Below are positions 1 to 8,103 of a stretch of DNA of 22,078 nt, one piece after another. The notes under the pieces are model-generated. The model did no database searches. It had not been told where the DNA came from and worked only from the letters and a program-made list of their open reading frames with translations. The position numbers were made by a program, and so were the translations under genes. Within the stretch, counting starts at the first letter, position 1. Each line of letters begins with the position of its first letter. The stretch comes from JASGDB01 sp049841315 (GTDB lineage Bacteria; Bacteroidota; Bacteroidia; Flavobacteriales; Weeksellaceae), in contig JASGDB010000074.1 in NCBI GenBank assembly GCA_049841315.1, positions 1-22,078 on the forward strand. The letters are read 5' to 3'.

Positions 1-265
1 GATTTTTTCCCAACATAATTTGCAAGGTTTTAAGGCTCTAAGATGCGAAATCTTGCAATATAAAACAAGTGTTTTTTAACTTATTTTATTGATTGTTAAT
101 TAATTGTGTTATTTTAATGAGCGACTATATAAGGAAGCTAAGGCAGTGAATAAATTCACGGTGAAGTGTCCACTCAATAAATCCGACTCATGCGAAACAT
201 CTTTGCTCTTTAAAATTTGAATCAAGCAAATGAAATCTTTGCGTTTTTTAGTTTAACACAAAAGA

Positions 266-1021
266 TTATTTCTTCTGAATTTCCACGAAAACATCAGGAA
301 CATTTGTCGTAATCATATCGATTCCCGCTTCGGAAAGTTTTTTGAAAACCTCAGGGTCGTTTACCGTCCAAGCGTTGGTGGTAAGTCTCAATGCTTTTGC
401 CTGAGAAATCCATTCGGGATTTTTCTGAAAAACGCTGTAATGATAATCCAATCCGTCCAATCCCTCTGCTTTTACCTGCTCTGGAGAGAGATTTCCCTCG
501 AGATACTGAACGTGTGCTTTCGGGTTCAGGCGTTTGATTTCCTTGCAGATATTCAGGCTAAACGAGATATAATCGCACTGATTTTCAAGGTTCATTTTCT
601 TAATCATTTTCAGTGTTTTGGCGACGACTTCGTTTTCTAATTCTTTGGTTTTTGCAGGTTTCAGTTCGACAATCAACCTTACGGAAGCCTCTTTTTTCCC
701 TTGTTTCAGATATTGTTTTAAAGTCGGAAGTGTTTCGCCGTTAGACAATTTCACTTTTTTCAAATCGCAGTAGCGGGTTTGCGGAATATTTATTTTTGCG
801 TGGTGTTCATCATGGTTTACAACTAATTTTCCGTCTTTGGTCATGTGAACATCGAATTCGCTTCCGTAGAGTTTTAATTTTTGGGCGTTTTCAAGGGATT
901 TAATGGAATTTTCCGTCGTTTCGAGATTGGTCTTCCAGAATCCTCTGTGAGCGATAATTTTGGTTTGGGCATTCATCAGAATCATAAAAAATACAGCAGT
1001 AAGGGAAAAAAGAGACTTCAT
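266..1021 (-). CDS. Secreted glycerophosphodiester phosphodiesterase
   Basis: The 251-residue product is a GDPD-family enzyme, which hydrolyses glycerophosphodiesters to glycerol-3-phosphate and an alcohol. A hydrophobic N-terminus ending near residue 18 (MNAQ) is a signal peptide, so it should act in the periplasm or outside the cell. The family signature is visible: the HRG motif with H25 and R26, the E55-x-D57 metal-binding pair, and H70 in the NHD motif. Its length matches a single-domain GDPD with little added. It faces away from tuf and has no visible link to the alginate genes. I see no convincing promoter or terminator for it. The family assignment is firm; the natural substrate cannot be read from the sequence. 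Confidence 0.9.
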   Translation of the reverse strand: MKSLFSLTAVFFMILMNAQTKIIAHRGFWKTNLETTENSIKSLENAQKLKLYGSEFDVHMTKDGKLVVNHDEHHAKINIPQTRYCDLKKVKLSNGETLPTLKQYLKQGKKEASVRLIVELKPAKTKELENEVVAKTLKMIKKMNLENQCDYISFSLNICKEIKRLNPKAHVQYLEGNLSPEQVKAEGLDGLDYHYSVFQKNPEWISQAKALRLTTNAWTVNDPEVFKKLSEAGIDMITTNVPDVFVEIQKK

Positions 1022-1162
1022 ATTTTATTTTATTGTTTAAACGGAAATGGCGCAGAAAATGATACATCGATAAACTTTTTTTTGTTGATGTGAATACGGA
1101 AACGTGAAAGAAAGACTGAAAATTTTAAGAAGTTCTTGGGGAAATATTTTGAAAAATAATTG

Positions 1163-1170
1163 TAAATTTG
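1163..1170 (+). promoter_or_regulatory. Possible upstream -7 box for tuf
   Basis: TAAATTTG matches the Bacteroidota TAnnTTTG -7 consensus. No well-spaced TTTG -33 element lies upstream, so this is only a candidate for a second, distal tuf promoter about 150 bases before the gene. Confidence 0.3.
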
Positions 1171-1247
1171 CGACATTAAAATATTAAAAACTTCCGTGTG
1201 CAAGTCTTTGGATTTGAATAGTAAAACTTTTTTACATCAAAAAAGGT

Positions 1248-1275
1248 TTTGGTATTTAAAAAATCACTATATTTG
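1248..1275 (+). promoter_or_regulatory. Promoter of tuf (TTTG ... TATATTTG)
   Basis: A TTTG -33 element at 1248-1251 is followed after 16 bases by TATATTTG at 1268-1275, the Bacteroidota -7 consensus. The spacing is slightly shorter than the usual 17-19. Transcription would start about 35-40 bases before the tuf ATG. The 298-base gap between the divergent GDPD and tuf genes holds nothing else I can recognise. Confidence 0.65.
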
Positions 1276-1319
1276 CAAACCGAAATTTTAGAATAATAAC
1301 AAATAAATAATTTTAAATC

Positions 1320-2504
1320 ATGGCAAAGGAAACGTTTAATCGTAACAAACCACACTTGAACATTGGTACTATTGGTCACGTTGACCATGGTAAAACTACT
1401 CTTACTGCTGCAATCAGTAGTGTATTGGCAAACAAAGGTCTTGCTGAAAAGAAAGACTTCTCTGCAATCGACTCTGCACCAGAAGAAAAAGAAAGAGGTA
1501 TTACAATTAATACTGCACACATCGAATATGAAACTGAAAACAGACACTACGCTCACGTAGACTGTCCTGGTCACGCCGACTATGTGAAAAACATGGTAAC
1601 TGGTGCTGCTCAGATGGACGGAGCGATTCTTGTTTGTGCTGCAACAGACGGGCCAATGCCTCAGACAAGAGAGCACATCCTTCTTTGCCGCCAGGTAAAC
1701 GTACCAAGAATTGTTGTTTTCATGAACAAAGTAGACATGGTGGACGACCCTGAATTGTTAGAGCTTGTTGAAATGGAATTGAGAGACTTGTTGTCAACTT
1801 ATGATTACAGTGAAGATTCTCCTGTAATTTCAGGTTCAGCTCTTGGTGCTCTTAACGGAGAAGACAAATGGGTTAAAACTGTTGAAGAATTGATGGATGC
1901 AGTTGATACTTGGATTGAGCAGCCGCAGAGAGACCAGGATAAGCCATTCTTGATGCCGATTGAAGACGTATTCTCTATTACCGGTAGAGGTACCGTAGCA
2001 ACTGGTAGAATCGAGGCTGGTGTAATCAACTCCGGAGACCCTGTAGACATCGTAGGTATGGGTGATGAAAAATTAACATCAACTGTAACCGGGGTAGAGA
2101 TGTTCAGAAAAATCCTTGACAGAGGTGAAGCTGGTGATAACGTAGGTCTGTTGTTGAGAGGTATTGAAAAAACCGACATCAAGAGAGGTATGGTAATCGC
2201 TAAATCAGGTTCTGTAACTCCACACAAAAAATTCAAAGCAGAGGTGTATATCCTTTCTAAAGAAGAAGGTGGACGTCACACTCCATTCCACAACAAATAC
2301 CGTCCTCAGTTCTACGTAAGAACTACAGACGTAACAGGAGAAATCTTCTTACCAGACGGTGTAGAAATGGTAATGCCTGGTGATAACTTGACAATTACAG
2401 TAGAATTGTTGCAACCAATCGCTCTAAACGTAGGTCTTAGATTTGCAATCAGAGAAGGTGGTAGAACAGTAGGTGCTGGTCAGGTAACTGAAATCTTAGA
2501 TTAA
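1320..2504 (+). CDS. tuf: Translation elongation factor Tu
   Basis: EF-Tu is the GTPase that delivers aminoacyl-tRNA to the ribosome A site. The 394-residue product has all the G-domain motifs: the P-loop GHVDHGKT near residues 18-25, DCPGH, and NKVD. Domains 2 and 3 run to the normal C-terminal end (GAGQVTEIL). Length is normal for the family. The start is fixed by the conserved N-terminus MAKETFNRNKPH. Codon choice is strongly biased, as in highly expressed genes, and differs from the alginate genes downstream. It heads the conserved tuf-trpT-secE-nusG string and is closed by a strong hairpin. Confidence 0.98.
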   Translation: MAKETFNRNKPHLNIGTIGHVDHGKTTLTAAISSVLANKGLAEKKDFSAIDSAPEEKERGITINTAHIEYETENRHYAHVDCPGHADYVKNMVTGAAQMDGAILVCAATDGPMPQTREHILLCRQVNVPRIVVFMNKVDMVDDPELLELVEMELRDLLSTYDYSEDSPVISGSALGALNGEDKWVKTVEELMDAVDTWIEQPQRDQDKPFLMPIEDVFSITGRGTVATGRIEAGVINSGDPVDIVGMGDEKLTSTVTGVEMFRKILDRGEAGDNVGLLLRGIEKTDIKRGMVIAKSGSVTPHKKFKAEVYILSKEEGGRHTPFHNKYRPQFYVRTTDVTGEIFLPDGVEMVMPGDNLTITVELLQPIALNVGLRFAIREGGRTVGAGQVTEILD

Positions 2505-2521
2505 TTTCTAAATCAATAATT

Positions 2522-2553
2522 AAAGTTCCGTAAGGAAACTTACGGAACTTTTT
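2522..2553 (+). terminator. Hairpin terminator after tuf
   Basis: A perfect 13-bp stem (2522-2534 pairing with 2539-2551) encloses the tetraloop GAAA and runs into a short U tract. It sits between the tuf stop and tRNA-Trp, so it should end most tuf transcripts or mark a processing point ahead of the tRNA. Confidence 0.85.
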
Positions 2554-2558
2554 AATCT

Positions 2559-2629
2559 ACGGGCATCGTCCAATGGTAGGATACCGGTCTCCAAAACCGT
2601 TGATCAGGGTTCGAATCCTTGTGCCCGTG
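2559..2629 (+). tRNA. trpT: tRNA-Trp (anticodon CCA)
   Basis: A complete 71-base cloverleaf can be folded. The acceptor stem ACGGGCA (2559-2565) pairs fully with TGCCCGT (2622-2628), with discriminator G at 2629. The D arm is GTCC/GGAT at 2568-2582. The anticodon loop CTCCAAA at 2589-2595 carries anticodon CCA at 2591-2593. The T loop TTCGAAT (2610-2616) is closed by five pairs. The outermost pair of the anticodon stem (2584/2600) is a C-T mismatch. The 3' CCA is not encoded and must be added. Its place between tuf and secE is the usual one in this phylum. Confidence 0.96.
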
Positions 2630-2641
2630 CAAAAATTAATT

Positions 2642-2845
2642 ATGAGCTTAGTAGATTTTTTAAAAGGTTCTTACGACGAATTCAAAAATAAAGTAGAATG
2701 GCCGAAATGGTCGGATTTACAGCAGTCTACAGTAGTAGTTGCTGTTTCTACCGTGATTCTTGCTTTATTCACATTCGGTGTGGATTCCTTATTCAGCAAA
2801 GCAATCAATAATGCGCTGTCCGTATTAATTAACCTTTTCAATTAA
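2642..2845 (+). CDS. secE: Preprotein translocase subunit SecE
   Basis: This 67-residue product is the short, single-membrane-segment form of SecE, the subunit that clamps SecY in the inner-membrane translocon. The N-terminal amphipathic part contains the typical EFKNKVEWPKW stretch. One transmembrane helix follows at about residues 30-50. I chose the ATG at 2642 because the reading frame stays open further upstream only through the tRNA-Trp gene, and an earlier ATG at 2573 lies inside that tRNA. It begins 12 bases after the tRNA and is followed by nusG 10 bases after its stop, so tRNA, secE and nusG are probably cotranscribed. Confidence 0.95.
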   Translation: MSLVDFLKGSYDEFKNKVEWPKWSDLQQSTVVVAVSTVILALFTFGVDSLFSKAINNALSVLINLFN

Positions 2846-2855
2846 AAGATTTTCC

Positions 2856-3401
2856 ATGAACGAGTTGAAGTGGTATGTGCTGAAATCCATCAGTGGCCAG
2901 GAAAATAAAGTGAAGAACTACATTGAGAATGAAATGAAACGTTTAGGCTTCGAGTCTTACGTTACACAAGTAGTGATTCCTATGGAGAAGGTCATTCAGC
3001 TGAAAAACGGAAAGAAAACATTAAAAGAAAAACCTTTCTATCCGGGATATCTGATGGTGGAAGCCAATCTTGCGGGAGAAATTCCCCACATCATTAAAAA
3101 TATTCCGGGAGTAATTTCTTTTTTGAGTCTTACAAAAGGAGGCGACCCTGTGCCGATGAGAAAATCTGAAGTAGACAGAATGCTCGGAAAAGCAGATGAA
3201 CTTTCAGAATTTGCTCAGGACATTTCTATTCCGTTTACCGTAGGGGAAAATGTGAAAGTCATCGACGGACCTTTCAACGGCTTCAACGGTACAATAGAAA
3301 AAATCCTTGAAGATAAAAAGAAAATCGAGGTTTCCGTACTTATTTTCGGAAGAAAAACACCAATGGAGCTCAGCTACATGCAAGTAGAAAAAGTTGGTTA
3401 A
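2856..3401 (+). CDS. nusG: Transcription termination/antitermination factor NusG
   Basis: NusG binds RNA polymerase and couples transcription to translation and to Rho. The 181-residue product has the NGN domain (WYVLKSISGQE near the start; FYPGYLMVE near residue 65). It ends with a KOW domain (GENVKVIDGPFNGFNGTI, about residues 130-147). Length is normal for the family. It lies in the conserved secE-nusG pair. In most Bacteroidota the next gene is rplK; here a terminator follows at once and the alginate locus begins, with no ribosomal protein gene up to the end of the window. Confidence 0.97.
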   Translation: MNELKWYVLKSISGQENKVKNYIENEMKRLGFESYVTQVVIPMEKVIQLKNGKKTLKEKPFYPGYLMVEANLAGEIPHIIKNIPGVISFLSLTKGGDPVPMRKSEVDRMLGKADELSEFAQDISIPFTVGENVKVIDGPFNGFNGTIEKILEDKKKIEVSVLIFGRKTPMELSYMQVEKVG

Positions 3402-3431
3402 AAAATTTTAGAAAAATATTTATAGAATAAG

Positions 3432-3458
3432 CTATCCGGTATGCGGGTAGTTTTTTTT
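3432..3458 (+). terminator. Rho-independent terminator after nusG
   Basis: A 7-bp stem (CTATCCG at 3432-3438 with CGGGTAG at 3444-3450, one G-T pair) with a 5-base loop is followed by eight T residues at 3451-3458. It insulates the housekeeping operon from the alginate genes. Confidence 0.85.
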
Positions 3459-3597
3459 GTAATTATAAAATGATTTTTTTGGTTCATTTTCCTTATTTTA
3501 TTTTCCTTAAATTCTTAATTTATATTTCATATATTCCTTTATTAAAAGCACTTTACGAGCTTTATATTCTTCCTTTTTTAATTTTTTTTAAATATTT

Positions 3598-3627
3598 TTT
3601 GCCGTATCACAAAAAATTTTATATTTG
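3598..3627 (+). promoter_or_regulatory. Promoter of alginate block 1 (PL7 gene)
   Basis: TTTG at 3598-3601 is separated by 18 bases from TATATTTG at 3620-3627, close to the ideal Bacteroidota promoter. The predicted start near 3634 leaves a leader of about 88 bases and places the downstream operator right over the start site. Confidence 0.8.
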
Positions 3628-3632
3628 TAAAG

Positions 3633-3660
3633 CAATCTGGTTAACCAATTTGGAAAACCA
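3633..3660 (+). promoter_or_regulatory. Tandem GntR-type operator, site 1
   Basis: TGGTTAACCA (3638-3647), a perfect palindrome, is followed 13 bases on by TGGAAAACCA (3651-3660). The TGGTnnACCA form is what FadR-subfamily GntR regulators usually bind. Closely related paired sites occur at 11417-11439 and 18037-18059. The position, overlapping the transcription start, implies repression by the GntR protein at 18086; binding itself is inferred. Confidence 0.7.
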
Positions 3661-3721
3661 ATTTACACTTATAAAAATAAAACTTTTGTTCATTTAAAAT
3701 AACAGTCACCATTAATGAATT

Positions 3722-4633
3722 ATGAATAAAAAAATTATAATATTTTTTGCAACAGTTCTGTTTTTTGCAGTTCCTGAAATAAATGCTCAGGTAACACTTC
3801 CGTATTACGAAGGGTTTAATTATACGGTTGGAGAAAAGCTGATTCCAAGCTCAACATCTTATGCAAATATCGATTTTTCCCATTGGAAAGTTACGCTGCC
3901 TGTAGATATGAATGGTGATGGAAGCCCAGATGAATACCCGCCATCTCAATTAATAAATGGAGGATATCGGACTTTATCACCTGTGATACCATATATGTAT
4001 GACGATACCAGCGATGCATCCATCATTTTTTATGCTTTTCCGAATACATCCACCACCAACAGTGATTATTCGCGGACAGAACTAAGAGAGTTAATTAACC
4101 CGAGTAATTCTAAGGTAAACTGGACTTTACAAACCGGAGGAGTGATGAAAGGAAAACTGAAAGTAGACTCTGTTTCAAAAATATCCGGCAGTTCGGATTA
4201 TCATGATGTGATTGTAATGCAGATTCACGGCATTATTTCCCAGCAGGATATGGCGACTTACGGGTTTTCCTCGAACAACGGGCCACCCTTGCTGAAGATG
4301 TACTGGAAAGACGGTTATCTGTGGGCGCACAAAAAATCCCTCGTGAACGAAAATACGGAAGGCACAGCTCTGTTCGATGTTTCCTCAAATACTTGGACAG
4401 ATGTGAAATATAATTTCGGATATGTAGGTTTTGCTCCTTTTGAGTTCAAAATAACGGCTTCAGCAGGAAAACTTGAATTGCAGCTGAATAACGATACACC
4501 GTATGTTTTTCAGGATGTAAGTTTACAGAAATGGCCTTTTGAAAATTATTTTAAAGCCGGGAATTACCTCATAACTACGGATTCCGATGCTTTTGCTTAT
4601 ATCAAATATTATCAGTTGAATGTAACTCATTAA
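3722..4633 (+). CDS. PL7-family alginate lyase with extra N-terminal module
   Basis: PL7 enzymes cleave alginate by beta-elimination, leaving an unsaturated uronate end. The family signatures are present: SRTELRE (residues 117-123), QIH (167-169) and YFKAGNY (276-282). The QIH form is usually linked to cutting at guluronate-containing sites rather than poly-mannuronate; that is family knowledge, not proof here. A signal peptide ends near residue 22 (NAQ), with no lipobox cysteine and no T9SS tail, so it is periplasmic or released. Residues 23-45 (LPYYEGFNYTVGEKL) do not belong to PL7 and match the N-terminus of the next gene. A D62-x-N-x-D66-G-x-x-D70 stretch resembles a calcium loop and is absent from the second PL7 at 17019. 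It is the first gene of block 1, behind an operator. Confidence 0.92.
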   Translation: MNKKIIIFFATVLFFAVPEINAQVTLPYYEGFNYTVGEKLIPSSTSYANIDFSHWKVTLPVDMNGDGSPDEYPPSQLINGGYRTLSPVIPYMYDDTSDASIIFYAFPNTSTTNSDYSRTELRELINPSNSKVNWTLQTGGVMKGKLKVDSVSKISGSSDYHDVIVMQIHGIISQQDMATYGFSSNNGPPLLKMYWKDGYLWAHKKSLVNENTEGTALFDVSSNTWTDVKYNFGYVGFAPFEFKITASAGKLELQLNNDTPYVFQDVSLQKWPFENYFKAGNYLITTDSDAFAYIKYYQLNVTH

Positions 4634-4656
4634 TTATTAATCAAAACAATATCATT

Positions 4657-5700
4657 ATGAAATCAAAATCGATTTTAGCAGCAGCATTACTTTTCACAAT
4701 TTGTGAAATGAATGCTCAGGTATCGCTTCCGTCTTATGAAGGATTCGATTATACGACAGGCAGCAAAGTGATTACCACAGGTTCCAGTTCCGGCTTAGGT
4801 TCTTGGATGCTTCCGTTCTCAACCACAGGTTCCAGTGCAGACCCTTATGTTATTGCCTCTCCGTCCTGGAGTCTTCCGGCAAATCTCCCCGCAGCAACAG
4901 GCAATGCAATAGAGTTTGTCGGTGGCGGAGACGACCCTTTGATTCCCATTCCCGACCAAGGAACAACGGGAACCCTTTATTCTTCTTTTGTATTCAGAAT
5001 TACGGAACAGTCTGCGGTTACACTAAACAATACGGGATATTTTTATTCTTTCGCAAAAACAGCGAGCAGTGGAACTTCTCTGAATTACACCTCTTGTGTC
5101 TATTACAAAAAAATTTCCGACACGACTTTTAATTTGGGAATTTCTGAAAACAACAATACGACAAACGCCGTTTGGGCTACCGATACTTTTACGACCGGGC
5201 AGGACATATTTGTGGTCATCGCTTATGACATAGACAATGCCGTTTCAAAAATGTGGATTAACCCGGTCATAAACGGAACTGAGCCGACCGCTCCTTACGC
5301 CACCGATGAAACCACAACTTCCACAAGAAATAATCTGGACAAAGTGAGACTTAGTCTGGAAGCCAATGCGCAGACACCGACCATTAATTTGGACGAAATC
5401 AGAATCGGAAACACTTGGGCAAGTGTTACAACCGGATATGGCTCGTTGGGCGTTTTGCAGAGTAATTTTTCTGATGACATCAGCATTTCCCCGAATCCTG
5501 CTAAAGATTTTATAAGCGTAAATTCCGGAAATCTCAAAATTTCTTCCGTTCAGATTTTCACAACATCGGGAGAAATCGTAACTTCCCGAAATGGTTTGTC
5601 CGGCGGAAAAATCGATGTATCCGCTTTGCCGAAAGGCGTTTACATTATGAAAATAAATGCAGACGGAAAATCCGTTTCCAAGAAATTTATTAAAGATTAA
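4657..5700 (+). CDS. T9SS-sorted concanavalin-like protein of unknown function
   Basis: The 347-residue product has a signal peptide ending near NAQ. A beta-rich region of about 230 residues begins LPSYEGFDYTTGSK, a start common in laminin-G/concanavalin-like secreted proteins of Bacteroidota, and runs to LDEIRIGNTW. The C-terminus (about 270-347, SISPNPAKDF ... GVYIMKINADGKSVSKKF) is a type A T9SS sorting domain, so the protein should be exported across the outer membrane and attached or released. I see no lyase motif. Its place 24 bases after a PL7 gene suggests a role in alginate use, perhaps binding polymer at the surface, but the function is not established. It is the only T9SS-type substrate in the locus. 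A hairpin terminator follows it. Confidence 0.8.
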   Translation: MKSKSILAAALLFTICEMNAQVSLPSYEGFDYTTGSKVITTGSSSGLGSWMLPFSTTGSSADPYVIASPSWSLPANLPAATGNAIEFVGGGDDPLIPIPDQGTTGTLYSSFVFRITEQSAVTLNNTGYFYSFAKTASSGTSLNYTSCVYYKKISDTTFNLGISENNNTTNAVWATDTFTTGQDIFVVIAYDIDNAVSKMWINPVINGTEPTAPYATDETTTSTRNNLDKVRLSLEANAQTPTINLDEIRIGNTWASVTTGYGSLGVLQSNFSDDISISPNPAKDFISVNSGNLKISSVQIFTTSGEIVTSRNGLSGGKIDVSALPKGVYIMKINADGKSVSKKFIKD

Positions 5701-5732
5701 TTTTTTTCATTTTTACATAAAGTTTTTTTCAC

Positions 5733-5768
5733 AAACCTCATAGGTTTCTTACAACCTATGGGGTTTTT
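5733..5768 (+). terminator. Hairpin terminator or attenuator between T9SS protein and PL6 genes
   Basis: A 14-bp stem (5733-5746 with 5753-5766, one G-T pair) closes a 6-base loop and runs into TTTTT at 5764-5768. It lies inside an otherwise codirectional gene series with no clear new promoter after it, so it may reduce rather than abolish expression of the PL6, PL17 and kdgF genes. Confidence 0.65.
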
Positions 5769-5805
5769 AAAATCAAAGACTATTTTTATACAATTTCTGT
5801 CGTTT

Positions 5806-8103
5806 ATGATAAAACAAATTTCCATATTATTCTGTTTTTTCACAGTTTTCGGATTCGGGCAAAACGCTCCGAAGAGAATCGTAAAGGTAAACGATATTAA
5901 TGCCTTGAATCTCGCCGTAAAAAACGGAAAACCCGGTGATGAAATCGTAATGAAAAACGGTATTTGGAACAATGTCGAAATCGTATTTTCGGGAAACGGA
6001 ACTGAGGAAAATCCAATTATTTTAAGAGCAGAAGAAGCCGGAAAAGTAACGATTGAAGGACAATCAAACCTGCAATTAGGAGGAAAATATCTGGTTGTGA
6101 AAGATTTGTATTTCAAAAACGGCTATTCGCTGTCCAAGAATCTGATACAATTCAAAACTGATAAAACAGTCGCCAATCATTGCAAAATCACGAACTGCGT
6201 TATCGAAGAATTTACAAAACCCGACCGAAGCGATGCCGACCATTGGATAGAATTCTGGGGAAGAAACAACGAACTCAGCAACTGCTACATCAGCGGAAAA
6301 TCCAATTCCGGGCCTACGATTATGGTTCGGCTGGACGGCAATGAGAATATTAATAATTATCATAAAATCACTGGAAATTATTTCGGAGAAAGACCACGAA
6401 AAGGCGGCCCTCACGGCGAAACCATACAAATCGGCGACAGCGAAACATCGATGACGCCGTCTCACACGATTGTCAAAAACAACCTTTTTGAACATTGCAA
6501 CGGCGAAGTGGAAATTATTTCCAGCAAATCCAACGACAACGAGTTTACCGGCAACGTCTTTTTTGAAAGCGAAGGTTCGCTCGTTCTCCGTCACGGAAAT
6601 TATGCGAAAATTGACGGCAACGTGTTCATCGGCAATGATAATTCGGAATTTATAGGAGGAATTCGGGTCATCAATACAGGACATTGGATTACCAATAATT
6701 ATTTTTACAAACTGAAAGGCAAAATGTTCCGAAGCCCGATTTGCGTGATGAACGGTATTCCGAAAGCGGCACAAAACCGCTACAATCAGGTTACAGACGT
6801 GGTTTTGGCATTCAATACTTTTGTGGATTGCCAGTCGCCTTTGCAGTTTGGCGTTGGTTCAAACATCAGCCAGAGCAAAGTTTTGCCGAAATCCGAAATC
6901 CGCTCAGCAAGACCAAAACGCACAGTTGTAGCAAACAATATGATTTACAATCATTTGCAAAATCAAAATCCGATAATTGCCCACGATTCTTTGGACGGAA
7001 TCAGTTTTCAAAATAATATTTTTAACAGCAAATTAAAAGACGGAATTGCTGAGAAAGGAATGGAATATAGAAATTTTGAAATGAAGCAACTTTCTGATAA
7101 TCTGTTTGTTCCAATGAAAAACTTTGAAGATGTTTATCACGGATTTGATTTTGAAACCATTACAAAAGACTTCTTCGGGAAAGACAGAACAGCGCAAAAT
7201 ACGGTCGGTTCTATGATTGTTCCTGTGGATAATCAATCTTTAATCAATAAAAAAAATTACGGAACCAACTGGTTCAATCCCGAAAAACCAACCTATAAAC
7301 CGAAAATTTTGCTGGTTTCCAATGTGAAAGAATTTAAAAACCAACTTTTGAAAGCCCATTCCGGCGACATTATTTCCCTGAAAAAAGGAATTTATGACAT
7401 CAAGGAAACTCTGGCAATCAACAAAGATATTACCATTATTTCTTCCAACGAAAACGAAAAAGCGGAACTCCGTTTTGCCTCTCCGAATACAGCATTTGAA
7501 ATTTCTCCGAAAACAAATCTGCGTATCAGCAACGTAATTCTGAAAGGAAACGGAAAGCAAAATACTTTCACGACTTTGCAGAAAAATATGTCCAAAGCCT
7601 ACAATCTTTTTCTGAAAAATGTGGAAATCAGTAATTTTGATTCCGTTCTGGAAGTTTCAAAATCGTCTTTTGCAGACACGATTTCTGTGGCTAATTCGGT
7701 TATAGAAAATTGCAATCGCGGATTTGTTCTGAATAAAGAAACCGATGATTTGGGCGAATACAACGCCGAATTTGTCATCATCAAAAACACAAAATTTAAT
7801 CATATAAAAGAATCGCTACTCGATTATTACAGAGGCGGTTACGACGAATCTACGATTGGCGGAAATTTGGTTTTCCAAAATAATACGGTAACGGAATCGG
7901 GACAATCGGTTTCCGACAAAATCCTCATCAAAAACAGAGGAATTGTGAATGTGGAATTTTTCCGAAATGCGTTTAAAAACAATCCCGTGAATATTATTGC
8001 AGTTCTTTGGGGCGAAAAAGACCAAAAACCGGTGGAAAATGTCGTGGAAAATTCGGGGGAAATCAAGGTTGTCCAAAATCTGGAACTGAAACTGATGTAT
8101 TAA
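5806..8103 (+). CDS. PL6-family alginate lyase, two-domain
   Basis: PL6 enzymes are parallel beta-helix lyases acting on alginate. The 765-residue product has an N-terminal helix with the conserved cluster: E234 and E236 as candidate calcium ligands, K241 as likely base and R262 as likely acid. The 21-residue K-to-R spacing matches AlyGC as I remember it. A second beta-helix region, about residues 500-765, gives the two-domain length of AlyGC-type enzymes. I chose the ATG at 5806 (MIKQISILFCFF, a signal peptide ending near GFGQ). An in-frame ATG at 5758 lies inside the upstream terminator stem and would put 16 extra residues before the signal peptide. No lipobox or T9SS tail is seen, so a periplasmic location is likely. 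The PL17 gene follows after a hairpin-rich gap. Confidence 0.93.
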   Translation: MIKQISILFCFFTVFGFGQNAPKRIVKVNDINALNLAVKNGKPGDEIVMKNGIWNNVEIVFSGNGTEENPIILRAEEAGKVTIEGQSNLQLGGKYLVVKDLYFKNGYSLSKNLIQFKTDKTVANHCKITNCVIEEFTKPDRSDADHWIEFWGRNNELSNCYISGKSNSGPTIMVRLDGNENINNYHKITGNYFGERPRKGGPHGETIQIGDSETSMTPSHTIVKNNLFEHCNGEVEIISSKSNDNEFTGNVFFESEGSLVLRHGNYAKIDGNVFIGNDNSEFIGGIRVINTGHWITNNYFYKLKGKMFRSPICVMNGIPKAAQNRYNQVTDVVLAFNTFVDCQSPLQFGVGSNISQSKVLPKSEIRSARPKRTVVANNMIYNHLQNQNPIIAHDSLDGISFQNNIFNSKLKDGIAEKGMEYRNFEMKQLSDNLFVPMKNFEDVYHGFDFETITKDFFGKDRTAQNTVGSMIVPVDNQSLINKKNYGTNWFNPEKPTYKPKILLVSNVKEFKNQLLKAHSGDIISLKKGIYDIKETLAINKDITIISSNENEKAELRFASPNTAFEISPKTNLRISNVILKGNGKQNTFTTLQKNMSKAYNLFLKNVEISNFDSVLEVSKSSFADTISVANSVIENCNRGFVLNKETDDLGEYNAEFVIIKNTKFNHIKESLLDYYRGGYDESTIGGNLVFQNNTVTESGQSVSDKILIKNRGIVNVEFFRNAFKNNPVNIIAVLWGEKDQKPVENVVENSGEIKVVQNLELKLMY

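Larger units (their letters stand above)
3402..3721. other. 320-base intergenic region between nusG and the PL7 gene
   Basis: This gap holds the nusG terminator, a very AT-rich stretch (3459-3600) with no credible gene, then a promoter and tandem operator ahead of the PL7 gene. A 75-codon open frame at 3470-3697 is made almost only of F, L, I, Y and K codons and looks like a by-product of base composition. Confidence 0.7.

Noticed and set aside
1..265. Possible gene remnant or RNA left of the GDPD gene
   Set aside because: Short frames exist (for example across 120-230) but have no start or recognisable product; only small dyads and a TTTGCG-type repeat trace are visible.
2573..2641. Upstream extension of secE by 23 residues
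   Set aside because: The extension is read through the tRNA-Trp gene; SecE homologues begin at the MSLVDFLKGSYDEF start, so 2642 is used.
3470..3697. 75-codon open frame after nusG
   Set aside because: It consists almost entirely of F, L, I, Y and K codons in a very AT-rich stretch, contains the promoter and operator of the PL7 gene, and has no recognisable domain.
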